From assembly GCA_028281025.1 (NCBI GenBank), contig JANQKR010000014.1, positions 55,911 to 119,910 of the forward strand: a DNA stretch of 64,000 nucleotides, in the 5' to 3' direction. The notes beneath the pieces are model-generated. The model saw only the letters and a program-made list of their open reading frames with translations. It was not told the origin of the DNA and ran no database searches. Positions 24,199 through 33,608 of the stretch are shown here, piece after piece. Made by a program: the position numbers and the translations under genes. Every line of letters begins with the position of its first letter. Position 1 is the stretch's first letter. Source of the stretch: Croceivirga sp. (GTDB taxonomy: Bacteria; Bacteroidota; Bacteroidia; Flavobacteriales; Flavobacteriaceae).

Positions 24199-24223
24199 AA
24201 AAGGCGCCAATTGGCGCCTTTTT
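24199..24223. terminator. Bidirectional terminator between LysM gene and cmk
   Basis: GGCGCC-AATT-GGCGCC flanked by A4 and T5 makes a strong hairpin usable in both directions. Its right T-tract overlaps the cmk stop codon. Confidence 0.9.
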
Positions 24224-24917
24224 ACAATCCCTTTTCCATGACTTGTTGTGCCAAGCATAGCACACGTTCAAACTGCTCGTCCAGGCCCATATCACTGTTG
24301 TCGAACACTATGGCATCCCCGGCCTTCCGTAATGGTGATGTTTCCCTGGTGGAATCGAGATAATCCCTTTCCTGTACATTTTTCAGCACCTCATCGTAGG
24401 TTACCTCTTCTCCCCTTTCCACTAATTCCTTATAACGACGCTGCGCCCTTTTTTCCGCCGATGCGGTCATAAACAATTTAAGCTCTGCCTTGGGAAAAAC
24501 CACGGTACCAATATCCCTACCGTCCATGACCATACCTTTCCCTTCGCCCATCCTCTGTTGTTGCTCCACCAGCTTTTCGCGCACTTCTGGAATTGCAGCG
24601 ATTTTGCTCACGTGTTGGGAAACATCGAGCGTTCGTATCCTGTTTTCAACATTCTCGTTGTTCAAATGAATTTGAAATTGGCCCGTTTCTGGATTCCTTT
24701 GGAACGAAACATCAAGGTGGTCCAAATGTGATTTTAAGCCTTCAAAATTTTGTTGGGAATCATCTATGAGCCCATTTTCCAGGGCAAATAGGGTTACCGC
24801 CCTGTACATGGCTCCCGTATCCACATAAAGATAGTCCAAAGCTTCTGCCAAACGCTTGGCAACAGTACTCTTCCCCGTGGAGGAATGACCGTCTATCGCA
24901 ATGATAATTTTACCCAT
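24222..24917 (-). CDS. cmk: Cytidylate kinase
   Basis: Phosphorylates CMP and dCMP with ATP. The 231-residue protein has Walker A IDGHSSTGKSTVAKRL at the N-terminus, then the NMP-binding domain with YVDTGAMYRAVTL, and later VMDGRDIGTVVFPKAELKLFMTA and RRYKELVERGEEV. The length is normal. It is 34 bases downstream of lon on the same strand, so the two may be cotranscribed. The 3' end is in a shared bidirectional terminator. Confidence 0.96.
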   Translation of the reverse strand: MGKIIIAIDGHSSTGKSTVAKRLAEALDYLYVDTGAMYRAVTLFALENGLIDDSQQNFEGLKSHLDHLDVSFQRNPETGQFQIHLNNENVENRIRTLDVSQHVSKIAAIPEVREKLVEQQQRMGEGKGMVMDGRDIGTVVFPKAELKLFMTASAEKRAQRRYKELVERGEEVTYDEVLKNVQERDYLDSTRETSPLRKAGDAIVFDNSDMGLDEQFERVLCLAQQVMEKGL

Positions 24918-24951
24918 AAATCGAAAAAAGACAGCAATTAACCAGCTAAAA

Positions 24952-27402
24952 TTATAATTTTTTGGCGTTTTTCACCTGCTGTTTGGTTATGGCAATTTCT
25001 ATGACCTCACTCATATCGGATACGTAGTGAAAGGTCAATCCTTTTAGGTATTCTTCCTTAATTTCCTGGATGTCCTTTCTATTCTCCTCACATAAGATGA
25101 TTTCCTTTATCTTGGCCCGTTTTGCCGCAAGGATTTTTTCTTTGATTCCACCAACGGGAAGTACTTTTCCCCTAAGGGTAATCTCTCCGGTCATGGCCAA
25201 ACTCTTCTTTACCTTACGTTGTGTAAACAGGGAAACCAGGGAGGTCAACATGGTAATCCCCGCACTGGGCCCATCTTTTGGAGTAGCACCTTCGGGAACA
25301 TGGATGTGTACATTGTATTGCTCAAAAACGTCCGGGTCTATCCCAAAGCTTTCCGCATTGGATTTGATGTATTCCATCGCAATCGTTGCGGATTCCTTCA
25401 TCACCTTGCCCAGATTACCGGTGATATTGAGCAAACCCTTTCCTTTTGATAGAATGGATTCTATAAACAGGATATCCCCGCCAACACTGGTCCATGCCAA
25501 TCCGGTAACTACACCGGCCACTTGATTGTTCTCATATTTGTCACGCTCCAAACGTGGTGGTCCCAGAACATCTTCAATTACCTGATTGGTGACCTTTACC
25601 TCATATTCCTCATCCGTTGCAATGTTTTTGGCGGCGTAACGTACCATCTTTGCCAATTGTTTCTCCAGGGTCCTAACACCGGATTCCCGGGTGTAGCCCT
25701 CTACAATTTTTTCCAATTGTGGTTTGCCTATTTTCAGGTGTGCGGAAGACAGACCGTGTTCCTTCAACTGCTTGGGCAACAAGTGTTTTTTAGCGATTTC
25801 AACCTTCTCCTCGATCGTATACCCGGTCACATTAATGATTTCCATCCTATCGCGAAGTGCAGGTTGAATGGTACCCAGATTATTGGCGGTTGCTATGAAC
25901 ATTACCTTGGACAGATCATAACCCATTTCCAAAAAGTTGTCATAGAACTCATTGTTCTGTTCAGGGTCCAATACCTCCAGCATGGCCGAAGATGGATCCC
26001 CTTGATGACTATTGCTCAACTTATCTATCTCATCCAAAATAAATACCGGATTGGAAGTGCCCGCTTTTTTTATGCTTTGTACAATACGACCTGGCATCGC
26101 ACCAATATAGGTCTTTCGATGTCCACGGATTTCGGCCTCATCCCTAAGTCCTCCCAGGGACATCCGCACATACTCCCTTCCGAGCGCCTCCGCAACCGAT
26201 TTTCCCAAAGAGGTCTTCCCTACTCCGGGAGGGCCATAAAGACAGAGGATGGGGGATTTCATATCGTTTCTAAGCTTCAATACGGCCAGGTATTCCACAA
26301 TCCTCCGTTTTACGTCCTCCAATCCATAATGATCCCTATCCAATATCTTTTGCGCACGTTTAAGGTCAAACTTGTCCTTGGAGTATTCATTCCATGGAAG
26401 ATCCAGGAACAGGTCCAAATAATTCCGTTGAATGGAATATTCCGCAACCTGTGGGTTCATGCGCTGCATTTTGGCCAGTTCCTTGGTGAAATGTTCTTTG
26501 ACCTTCTTGTCCCATTTCTTCTTTTTGGCCCTTTTGTGCATTTCCTCGAACTCCTCTTCATAGGACATCACCCCCAGCTCTTCCTGAATGGTCTTCATCT
26601 GCTGGTGAAGGAAGTACTCCCGCTGTTGTTGGTCCATATCACTTCTCACCTTGGATTGAATGTCGTTCTTCAATTCCAATTTTTGAAGTTCCAGGTTCAT
26701 GTACTTTAAAGTGGCCAGTGCCCGTTCCTGGAGGTCCGGAATTTCCAAAAGCTTTTGTTTTTCCTCCACATCAAGGTTGAGGTTGGAAGAAACAAAGTTA
26801 ATCAGGAAAGAATTGCTTTGGATATTCTTTATGGCAAAAGTAGCCTCGCTGGGTATATTGGGATTATCCTTTATAATTTGATAGGCCAGTTCCTTTATGG
26901 AATCGATTATGGCCAAAAACTCCTCGTCATTTTGGTCCGGTCGGGTCTCATGGGCCTCGCGGATGGTTGCGGTCATATAGGGTTTCTCCGTGATGACCTC
27001 AGAAATTTCAAATCGTTTCTTTCCTTGAATGATAACCGTAGTATTGCCATCGGGCATTTGAAGTACCCGTAATATCCTTGCTACGGTGCCCAGGGAATTA
27101 ATGTCCTTTACCGTAGGGTTCTCAACACTTTCGTCTTTTTGGGACACCACACCGATTACCTTGGATCCGTTGTTGGCATCCTTGATCAGGTTAATGGATT
27201 TATCCCTTCCAGCAGTTATGGGAATCACCACCCCTGGAAAAAGTACCGTGTTGCGCAGCGGTAAAATGGGCAATGTTTCGGGAAGGTTTTCCCTATTCAT
27301 TTCTTCTTCGTCCTCGGGGGTCAATAATGGGATCAATTCCGCATCCTCTTCCAATCCCTGAAGCGACATATTGTCCAGACTTTTAAATTTTATAGTACTC
27401 AT
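24952..27402 (-). CDS. lon: ATP-dependent protease Lon
   Basis: Lon degrades misfolded and regulatory proteins. The 816 residues comprise an N-terminal LON substrate domain (residues 40-250, [19 protein letters not shown]), a helical linker, the AAA module with Walker [10 protein letters not shown] (390-398) and Walker [11 protein letters not shown], and the C-terminal protease domain. The catalytic Ser is in [10 protein letters not shown] (about 713) and the Lys in GGIKEK (about 754). An acidic tract ([13 protein letters not shown]) precedes the LON domain, common in Bacteroidota. The large plus-strand ORF 25522..26709 is its antisense shadow. Confidence 0.97.
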   Translation of the reverse strand: MSTIKFKSLDNMSLQGLEEDAELIPLLTPEDEEEMNRENLPETLPILPLRNTVLFPGVVIPITAGRDKSINLIKDANNGSKVIGVVSQKDESVENPTVKDINSLGTVARILRVLQMPDGNTTVIIQGKKRFEISEVITEKPYMTATIREAHETRPDQNDEEFLAIIDSIKELAYQIIKDNPNIPSEATFAIKNIQSNSFLINFVSSNLNLDVEEKQKLLEIPDLQERALATLKYMNLELQKLELKNDIQSKVRSDMDQQQREYFLHQQMKTIQEELGVMSYEEEFEEMHKRAKKKKWDKKVKEHFTKELAKMQRMNPQVAEYSIQRNYLDLFLDLPWNEYSKDKFDLKRAQKILDRDHYGLEDVKRRIVEYLAVLKLRNDMKSPILCLYGPPGVGKTSLGKSVAEALGREYVRMSLGGLRDEAEIRGHRKTYIGAMPGRIVQSIKKAGTSNPVFILDEIDKLSNSHQGDPSSAMLEVLDPEQNNEFYDNFLEMGYDLSKVMFIATANNLGTIQPALRDRMEIINVTGYTIEEKVEIAKKHLLPKQLKEHGLSSAHLKIGKPQLEKIVEGYTRESGVRTLEKQLAKMVRYAAKNIATDEEYEVKVTNQVIEDVLGPPRLERDKYENNQVAGVVTGLAWTSVGGDILFIESILSKGKGLLNITGNLGKVMKESATIAMEYIKSNAESFGIDPDVFEQYNVHIHVPEGATPKDGPSAGITMLTSLVSLFTQRKVKKSLAMTGEITLRGKVLPVGGIKEKILAAKRAKIKEIILCEENRKDIQEIKEEYLKGLTFHYVSDMSEVIEIAITKQQVKNAKKL

Positions 27403-27621
27403 AATTTCTTTTCGGTCATTCTGTCATTAATACGAAATCCATAAACCTCAAAAGCAACCAACATCAAACTAAAAATGTACTGATTTACAGATTTTTACAA
27501 TAATTACTGGGGAAACTACCCCTACGTAGTGAGCAATTCCTATGCCATAGGCTCAAAAAAAATTCCAGAAAAGTGTAACAGTTGTTAAATTTTACCATCT
27601 ATAAGACAAACCATTCACCTT

Positions 27622-28179
27622 TTGAGCCACCAAAATGAAAATATTGATGCATTGTTGCAGCAATGTCTTGAAGGCAAGCAACGTGCACAGATGGAGATTT
27701 ATAACCGTTACTATAAAGCTATGTACAACACGGCACTAAGAATAGTAAAACACACAGCGGAGGCCGAGGACGTAATGCAAGAGTCGTTTTTAAATGCTTT
27801 TACCAAACTTAAAACATTTAAAGGGGATGTAACCTTTGGAGCCTGGTTAAAAAGAATCGTCATCAACAACAGTATTTATCATTATCGAAAGCAGCAAAAA
27901 AATAAGACTGCGGATTTGGACGAAATAATGTACAAGGTCGAAGATAATGATGCAGTTGCTTTGGACGAAAGTGGTTACACAGAACTGAAGGCTCAAAAAG
28001 TGATGGAAACCATGAACAGTTTAAAAGATAATTACAGAGTTTCTTTGACCTTAAACTTAATTGAGGGGTATGATTACGAAGAAATCAGTCAAATTATGGA
28101 CATAAGCTATGCCAACTGTAGGACAACGATCTCAAGGGCAAAAGAAAGCCTACGGAAAAAGCTGGCTGTAAACGTTTAG
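27622..28179 (+). CDS. ECF-family RNA polymerase sigma factor
   Basis: A 185-residue sigma factor with region 2 (YNRYYKAMYNTALRIVKHTAEAEDVMQESFLNAF, residues 28-62) and region 4 (EGYDYEEISQIMDISYANCRTTISRAKESL, near 147-177). Residues before region 2 match the usual start of this type, and since there is no earlier ATG the TTG at 27622 is the likely start codon. It is followed two bases later by a single-pass anti-sigma-like gene and then by three secreted proteins, so it probably controls its own operon. Regions 1 and 3 are absent, as in all ECF factors. Confidence 0.92.
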   Translation: MSHQNENIDALLQQCLEGKQRAQMEIYNRYYKAMYNTALRIVKHTAEAEDVMQESFLNAFTKLKTFKGDVTFGAWLKRIVINNSIYHYRKQQKNKTADLDEIMYKVEDNDAVALDESGYTELKAQKVMETMNSLKDNYRVSLTLNLIEGYDYEEISQIMDISYANCRTTISRAKESLRKKLAVNV

Positions 28180-28181
28180 TT

Positions 28182-28739
28182 ATGAAAAAAGACAATTTAG
28201 AAAACCTTTTTGAAAGACTCCAGGGAGATTTTGATTTTGAGGAACCCGGAGTTGGACATCAGGAACGCTTTTTGGAAAAAATGAACCAGGCGCATGGGGT
28301 TGTTTCCATTCCCAGGAAAAGAAATTGGTGGAAGCCTTTGTCCATTGCGGCGTCCATTGCTTTGATCTGTGTTTTGGGACTGCAATTGTCCACCACCGAG
28401 CCCTCTATAAAGGAACAGGTAGTGGAGATTGCACCGGAAGTATCCGAAACTGAGTTCTATTTTGCCAATTTAATTGAGGAGCAAGTTCAATTGTTAAGGC
28501 AGGAAAAGTCTCCCGAAACCGCAAAATTGGTAGATGATGCCCTTTTAAAGTTGAGCGAATTGGAATCGGATTATGAGGCTTTGGAACAAGAATTGGTAAA
28601 TGGAGGTAACAGCAAAATGATCTTGAATGCCATGATCAACAATTTCCAAATACGCATTGAACTATTAAAAGAAGTTTTAGCCAACGTAGAAACCATAAAA
28701 AATTTAAAACCACAAGATGATGCGAACTTTACTATTTAA
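28182..28739 (+). CDS. Single-pass anti-sigma-like membrane protein
   Basis: A 185-residue protein with a 45-residue cytoplasmic head, one membrane helix (PLSIAASIALICVLGLQL, about 51-68) and a helical periplasmic part rich in Glu and Leu (EEQVQLLRQEKSPETAKLVDDALLKLSELESDYEALEQEL) that looks like a coiled coil. The head has no zinc motif. The position two bases after an ECF sigma gene and the N-in topology fit an anti-sigma factor. It overlaps the next gene by 23 bases. The partner signal is unknown; the coiled coil could sense an envelope protein. Confidence 0.78.
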   Translation: MKKDNLENLFERLQGDFDFEEPGVGHQERFLEKMNQAHGVVSIPRKRNWWKPLSIAASIALICVLGLQLSTTEPSIKEQVVEIAPEVSETEFYFANLIEEQVQLLRQEKSPETAKLVDDALLKLSELESDYEALEQELVNGGNSKMILNAMINNFQIRIELLKEVLANVETIKNLKPQDDANFTI

Positions 28740-29817
28740 ATATATAGGTCTAACCTTTACCCTTCTCCCATTTGTCGCTACCGCGATGTCCGGTGGAGGT
28801 GGAATGAAAGGAAAATATACCAAGGAAAAAACCATAAAAAAGGAGTTTGCGGTCAATTCCGATGCACTTTTAAAAGTTAAAAACAGCTATGGCAACCTTA
28901 ACCTCACCTCTTGGGACCAAGACAAGGTGATGATAGAGGTGCACATTAAAACCAATGGCAATAACGAAGAAAAGGTACAGGACCGTCTGGACGAAATCGA
29001 TGTTGATTTTGAAAATACCCCCAGTATGGTGTCCGCCATGACCCGATTTGGCGACCGTGGCAGAAATTGGGGATGGAAATGGGGAAAACGGAACAATGTA
29101 AGCATACAGGTAAACTATACGATTAAGTTGCCGGTAAAAAATAGTATAAGCCTTTCCAATGATTATGGCAATATCTATCTGGACAGGGTAGATGGTCATG
29201 CCAAAATAAACTGTGACTATGGAAAAATGAAGATTGGACAGCTTCGTGGGAGGAATAACGAGTTGCGTTTTGATTATACTTCACGTTCCACTTTTGAGTA
29301 CATCAATAGTGGTGAAATTATAGCGGATTATTCCGGATTTACCGTTGAAAAAGCAGGTAATCTAAAAGTAAATGCGGATTATACCAATGCGGTTGTGCAA
29401 GAGATGAAAGACCTTAACTACACCTCGGATTACGGTTCTATGGAGGTGGGCAGTGTGGGAAGTGTATCCGGTAATGGGGATTACATTGGTATTAAGCTGG
29501 GCAAGGTCAATGGGGATGTTAGCATAACGGCAGATTATGGTTCCATAAAAATTGATCAAATGACTGCAAATGCGGGGGACCTAAACATACGTTCGGATTA
29601 TACGGGCATCAAAATTGGCTACGCAGATGGCTATTACTTTGACTTTGAAATTTCAACGGAATACGCCGGGGTAAGTGGCAAGGATGATTTTGAAATGAAC
29701 ATCAGTAAGGAAAAATCCAGTGAACGCTATTACAAAGGGTACTATGGTAAACCCAATTCCGGAAATACCGTGAACATCAATAGTGAATACGGTGGGGTCA
29801 CTTTTTATAGAAACTAA
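28717..29817 (+). CDS. Secreted DUF4097-like beta-solenoid protein
   Basis: A 366-residue exported protein with a signal peptide (LLFKYIGLTFTLLPFVATAMS). The mature part has at least ten repeats of about 20 residues built on (N/S/A)DYGxIxI, for example NDYGNIYLDRVDG, SDYGSMEVGSV, ADYGSIKIDQ and SDYTGIKIGY. This makes a right-handed beta-solenoid likely, as in DUF4097 and GIN-type proteins. A short basic, Trp-rich stretch (RGRNWGWKWGKRNN) lies near residue 115. No membrane anchor or sorting tail is visible. It overlaps the anti-sigma-like gene, so production is probably tied to the sigma factor. The ligand is unknown. Confidence 0.8.
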   Translation: MMRTLLFKYIGLTFTLLPFVATAMSGGGGMKGKYTKEKTIKKEFAVNSDALLKVKNSYGNLNLTSWDQDKVMIEVHIKTNGNNEEKVQDRLDEIDVDFENTPSMVSAMTRFGDRGRNWGWKWGKRNNVSIQVNYTIKLPVKNSISLSNDYGNIYLDRVDGHAKINCDYGKMKIGQLRGRNNELRFDYTSRSTFEYINSGEIIADYSGFTVEKAGNLKVNADYTNAVVQEMKDLNYTSDYGSMEVGSVGSVSGNGDYIGIKLGKVNGDVSITADYGSIKIDQMTANAGDLNIRSDYTGIKIGYADGYYFDFEISTEYAGVSGKDDFEMNISKEKSSERYYKGYYGKPNSGNTVNINSEYGGVTFYRN

Positions 29818-29842
29818 AAATCAAAGCTAAATAACAACTAAA

Positions 29843-30568
29843 ATGAAAAGGATTTTAACGTTGAGCCTCGTATTGTTCTCCATACTGGCAACAGCACAAT
29901 GGAACAAAAAGAAAATAAGGGGAAATGGAAATGTGGTCACCATAGAACGTAATGTTGGTGAATATGATGCCATAGCGTCCGCGGGTTGGTTTGATGTAAT
30001 CCTGGTATCCGGCAAGGAAGGAAAGATTACACTAAAAGGAGAGGAAAACCTTTTGGAATACATTGAAACCGAGGTGAAAAACGGAAAACTGACCATCAAA
30101 AAAGAAAAAGGGGTGAATTTATCATCCTCCAAATGGAGGAATGGCATTGAAGTGACCATCCCCATTGAGGACATCAGCGCTGTGAGCTCAGCTGGATCGG
30201 GTGATGTTATTTCCAAAACGACCATTAAGGCAGATACGTTCAAAGCCTCTGTTGCCGGATCGGGTGATATTACACTTGCGGTGGAAGCCTCAGACTTAAA
30301 AGCCTCGCTCTCGGGCTCAGGCGATATGGATCTATCCGGTTCTGCAAATACCTTTACGGTTTCAGTTGCCGGTTCTGCCGATATTGATGCTTTTGACCTA
30401 ACGGCGGATTACGTTACGGCCAATGTTGCGGGATCGGGCAAGTTGAACGTTACCGCCAAAGAAGAAATAAAAGCACGGGTTTCCGGTTCCGGGGACATTA
30501 CCTACAAAGGAAATCCCACTAAAATAGACAGTAAATCCGCTGGTTCCGGAAATATTTCGAGCTACTAA
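29843..30568 (+). CDS. Head GIN domain (DUF2807) secreted protein, copy 1
   Basis: A 241-residue exported protein with signal peptide MKRILTLSLVLFSILATAQ and the DUF2807 (putative autotransporter adhesin head GIN) fold. The N-terminal third reads RGNGNVVTIERNVGEYDAIASAGWFDVILVSG, and the C-terminal two thirds repeat SGSGDI-like turns about every 20 residues (SAGSGDVISK, AGSGDITLAV, SGSGDMDLSG, AGSADIDAF). A beta-solenoid is expected. It follows the DUF4097-like gene and precedes a paralogue with nearly the same layout. Anchoring and partner are unknown. Confidence 0.87.
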   Translation: MKRILTLSLVLFSILATAQWNKKKIRGNGNVVTIERNVGEYDAIASAGWFDVILVSGKEGKITLKGEENLLEYIETEVKNGKLTIKKEKGVNLSSSKWRNGIEVTIPIEDISAVSSAGSGDVISKTTIKADTFKASVAGSGDITLAVEASDLKASLSGSGDMDLSGSANTFTVSVAGSADIDAFDLTADYVTANVAGSGKLNVTAKEEIKARVSGSGDITYKGNPTKIDSKSAGSGNISSY

Positions 30569-30592
30569 TTAAACAATCAAAAAATAGAAATC

Positions 30593-31315
30593 ATGAAAAA
30601 AGCACTAACAATTGTTTTGGCCATACTAACAGTTACCTTATCCAGCGCCCAATGGAAACGCGTTAAGGGAAATGGGAAAACCGTGACCATTGAACGTTCC
30701 GTGGGGGAATATGACCATGTAGCACTTGCGGGTTGGTTCGATGTGGAACTTGTGGATGGTACCGAGGGACAACTGACCCTTAAGGGGGAGGAAAACCTAT
30801 TGGAATATATCAAGACCGAGGTTAAGGATGGTAAATTGACCATCAAACAAAAAAGGGGCATCAATTTGAAGCCTTCCAATTGGAATGATGGAATATTAAT
30901 TACCGTTCCCGTTGAAAATGTGGATGGTGTGTCCTTGTCGGGATCTGGTGATATCGTTGGGAAAACAGTATTGAAATCCAATCGTTTCAGGACTTCAATC
31001 TCAGGTTCCGGTGATATCTCCTTGGAAATTGAAGCCGCAAGTGTGGATGCTTCAATGTCCGGTTCTGGCGATATGAACCTATCCGGAAGGGCCACGGATT
31101 TTGAAGTATCCGTTTCAGGTTCCGGAGATATTAGGGCATATGACCTGGAAGCTGATTTTGTGGATGCCCAGGTATCCGGTTCAGCGGACATTAAGGTCAC
31201 GGCAAACGAAATGCTTAAAGCACGTGTTTCCGGTTCGGGGGATATCAGTTATAAAGGAAATCCAAAAAAGATTGATACCAAAAGCTCCGGTTCAGGGGAC
31301 ATTTCAAGTTATTAA
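30593..31315 (+). CDS. Head GIN domain (DUF2807) secreted protein, copy 2
   Basis: A 240-residue paralogue of the preceding gene, 25 bases downstream. It has signal peptide MKKALTIVLAILTVTLSSAQ, the same N-terminal motif VTIERSVGEYDHVALAGWFDVELVDG, and about seven SGSGDI turns that are more uniform than in copy 1 (SGSGDIVGK, SGSGDISLEI, SGSGDMNLSG, SGSGDIRAY, SGSGDISY). The tandem pair points to a local duplication. It is the last gene of the sigma-led operon and is closed by a strong bidirectional terminator. Adhesin naming of the family is historical; the real role is not known. Confidence 0.87.
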   Translation: MKKALTIVLAILTVTLSSAQWKRVKGNGKTVTIERSVGEYDHVALAGWFDVELVDGTEGQLTLKGEENLLEYIKTEVKDGKLTIKQKRGINLKPSNWNDGILITVPVENVDGVSLSGSGDIVGKTVLKSNRFRTSISGSGDISLEIEAASVDASMSGSGDMNLSGRATDFEVSVSGSGDIRAYDLEADFVDAQVSGSADIKVTANEMLKARVSGSGDISYKGNPKKIDTKSSGSGDISSY

Positions 31316-31345
31316 AAATCAAAAAACGACCCATCCAGTTAAGAT

Positions 31346-31374
31346 AAAAGCCCTGATTTACATCAGGGTTTTTT
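31346..31374. terminator. Bidirectional terminator after the GIN operon
   Basis: CCCTGAT-TTAC-ATCAGGG with A-rich left and T6 right flanks. The stem overlaps the stop codon of the convergent UMF1 transporter gene. Confidence 0.88.
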
Positions 31375-32685
31375 ATTTACCCTGGTCAAAAGAAAAGCAC
31401 CGATCAAAAAGAAAACTCCAAGAAAAATGGCCGCATTTCGCATACTTCCAGTAACCTGTGCCACAAAACCGTAAAGAAAGGTCCCAATAATGATCCCTAT
31501 TTTTTCCGAAACGTCATAAAAACTAAAAAACGAAGTGGTATCCGTTGTCTCCGGAAGAAATTTGGAATATGTGGATCGCGACAGCGCCTGGATACCGCCC
31601 ATGACAATCCCCACCAAACCAGCTGCAATATAAAAATCCATTGGGGTCTTCAGAAAATAGGCATAAACACATAGTGCCAGCCAAAAAATATTAATGGTAA
31701 TAAGGGTTTGGATGTTCCCGAACTTTTTGGAGGCCTTGGCAGTGAAGGTAGCACCAAAAATTGCTACAAGCTGTATCACCAAAATGCTGATAATAAGTCC
31801 CGTGGTCCGCTCATTGTCCGTTCCCCAATCAATTTCCTCCTCACCAAAATATGTGGCAATCAGCATAATGGTCTGTACGGCCATGCTGTAAACAAAAAAG
31901 GCACCCAAATAACGTTTCAATTTGGTCTCAGCACCCAATTGTTGCCATACGGATTTTAATTCAAGAAAACCATTCAACACAATATTGGTACGCTCCCCTT
32001 CCCTTTTATATCCCTTTGGAAGGTGTTTAAAAGTATATTGACTAAATAATATCCACCATATGCCCACGGTCACAAATGAATACTTCATGGCCGTAATTTC
32101 GGCAACTTCACCAGCGCTGTCCAAAATGCCAAAAAGGGATGGTTTCATGACCATGGCCAGATTGATCAACAGCAGCAATACACTGCCTATATAACCTAAG
32201 GAAAAACCTTTGGCACTTATCCTATCTTGCTGCTCTGGGAAGGCAATGTCCGGCAAATAGGAATTATTGATGGCAAAACTCACCCAAAACCCAACCAGTC
32301 CAAAAAAATAGCAAACCAGCCCCAGATAAATGTTTTCCAATGAAAACCAATACAGGCCAATGCAGGAAGCCGCCCCCAAATAGCAAAAGAACTTAAGGAA
32401 TACTTTCTTGTTTCCCAGATAATCCGCAATTCCCGACACCAATGGTGTTATGATGGCGATAAATACAAAAGCGGCGGAGGTCACATAACTTATGAGCGGT
32501 GCACGCGCTATCTCACCGCCAAATACCAGAACCTTTTCTACGCCTGCAGATCTAAATAACGCCCCATAAAAAATTGGGAAAATGGCAGAGGAAATAACAA
32601 GGCTATATACGGAATTGGCCCAATCATAAAAAGCCCATGCATTCAAAAGCTTTTTATTACCCTTTATCGCCAACACTTTTGCCAT
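31363..32685 (-). CDS. UMF1-type MFS transporter
   Basis: A 440-residue membrane protein with about twelve helices in the MFS_UMF1 (Atg22-like) family. The N-terminal signature NAWAFYDWANSVYSLVISSAIFPIFY is clear, and so are GIADYLGNKKVFLK after helix 3 and GGIQALSRSTYSKFLPE in the C-terminal half. Known relatives export amino acids or are of unknown specificity; the substrate cannot be told here. It is convergent with the GIN operon and 66 bases downstream of the M48 gene on the same strand, separated by a terminator, so it is probably transcribed on its own. Confidence 0.9.
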   Translation of the reverse strand: MAKVLAIKGNKKLLNAWAFYDWANSVYSLVISSAIFPIFYGALFRSAGVEKVLVFGGEIARAPLISYVTSAAFVFIAIITPLVSGIADYLGNKKVFLKFFCYLGAASCIGLYWFSLENIYLGLVCYFFGLVGFWVSFAINNSYLPDIAFPEQQDRISAKGFSLGYIGSVLLLLINLAMVMKPSLFGILDSAGEVAEITAMKYSFVTVGIWWILFSQYTFKHLPKGYKREGERTNIVLNGFLELKSVWQQLGAETKLKRYLGAFFVYSMAVQTIMLIATYFGEEEIDWGTDNERTTGLIISILVIQLVAIFGATFTAKASKKFGNIQTLITINIFWLALCVYAYFLKTPMDFYIAAGLVGIVMGGIQALSRSTYSKFLPETTDTTSFFSFYDVSEKIGIIIGTFLYGFVAQVTGSMRNAAIFLGVFFLIGAFLLTRVNKKP

Positions 32686-32698
32686 TCCCTAAAAATAG

Positions 32699-32725
32699 AA
32701 AAGCTGTCGGAATTGGACAGCTTTT
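32699..32725 (-). terminator. Terminator of the M48 protease gene
   Basis: AAAAGCTGTC and GACAGCTTTT form a ten-base-pair stem around a seven-base loop, 26 bases after the M48 stop on the minus strand. Confidence 0.75.
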
Positions 32726-32751
32726 GTATTTAAAACTTTGTCAATTTAAAT

Positions 32752-33567
32752 TTATTCGAACGATGTGACCCCAAATTTAGCGGCTTCCTGTTTGGCCTGA
32801 GGGGCCCATGCCGTTAAATTACTTATCCTGGTATCATTGGATGGATGCGTGCTCAAGAACTCGGGCGGGGCCTGTCCTCCGGATTTTGCTTTCATCCTTT
32901 GCCACAGTTTGGCCGCCTCATCAGGATTATAGCCAGCTATGGCCATAATCTGAAGCCCAATCAGATCTGCTTCTGTTTCATGGCTTCGGCTAAACGGCAG
33001 CATACCCAGGACGTTGGATCCTATTCCATAGGCCTGCATAAAGGCATTTTGCGTTTCCGGGGATTCTCCGCTGGTCGCAATTGCCGCTCCTACGGCACCT
33101 ATTTGTTGCAAGGTACCGGCACTCATCCGTTGGGCACCATGATCGGCCAGGGCATGGGCCACTTCGTGCCCCATTACAACGGCAACCCCGGTTTCTGTTT
33201 GGGTAATGGGCAGAATACCGGTATAAAAAACGATTTTACCACCGGGCATGCACCATGCATTTACCGTTTCATCCTTTACCAAATTATATTCCCATTGATA
33301 ATCCTTAAGGTAGCCGGGATAGCCATTGGCATCCAACCAACGTTCGGCAGCAGAGGAAATGCGCTGTCCAACTTCCGCTATCATTCGGGCTTCATCCGTT
33401 CCCGTAATGACATTATTCTCGGAAAGAAATTGATCGTATTGGGCAAAAGCCATTGGAAATATTTGTCTGTTTCCGTAAAAATTGAGCATCTTCTTTCCCG
33501 TAAACGGGTTGGTTTTACAGGCCATTGCAACCATGAAAACCAATAGTGTCAATACTAATTTTTTCAT
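32752..33567 (-). CDS. M48-family metalloprotease lipoprotein
   Basis: A 271-residue lipoprotein (signal peptide LVLTLLVFMVAMAC with lipobox VAMAC) carrying an M48 peptidase domain. The HExxH zinc site is VMGHEVAHALADHGAQRMS near residue 130, and the third ligand Glu is in SHETEADLIGLQIM near 192. Relatives include LoiP and the BepA protease domain, which care for outer-membrane proteins. No TPR domain is fused here. It is downstream of GH31 by about 40 bases on the same strand. A role in envelope quality control is a family-based inference. Confidence 0.92.
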   Translation of the reverse strand: MKKLVLTLLVFMVAMACKTNPFTGKKMLNFYGNRQIFPMAFAQYDQFLSENNVITGTDEARMIAEVGQRISSAAERWLDANGYPGYLKDYQWEYNLVKDETVNAWCMPGGKIVFYTGILPITQTETGVAVVMGHEVAHALADHGAQRMSAGTLQQIGAVGAAIATSGESPETQNAFMQAYGIGSNVLGMLPFSRSHETEADLIGLQIMAIAGYNPDEAAKLWQRMKAKSGGQAPPEFLSTHPSNDTRISNLTAWAPQAKQEAAKFGVTSFE

Positions 33568-33608
33568 AATGGTAATTTATCGTGTTTCTATTTTCAAGTT
33601 ACGAAAAA

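Noticed and set aside
25522-26709. 395-residue plus-strand ORF with hydrophobic content
   Set aside because: It lies wholly antisense to lon, whose coding sequence is continuous and conserved. It has no family resemblance and no promoter.
27540-27621. ECF-type autoregulatory promoter before the sigma gene (GTGTAACAG region)
   Set aside because: A -35-like GTGTAAC is present but no second example in the window allows a consensus, so it is not annotated.
29281-31300. Possible CRISPR-like or minisatellite array in the GIN genes
   Set aside because: Repeats are at the protein level (SGSGD turns) with variable DNA; there are no constant repeats with unique spacers.
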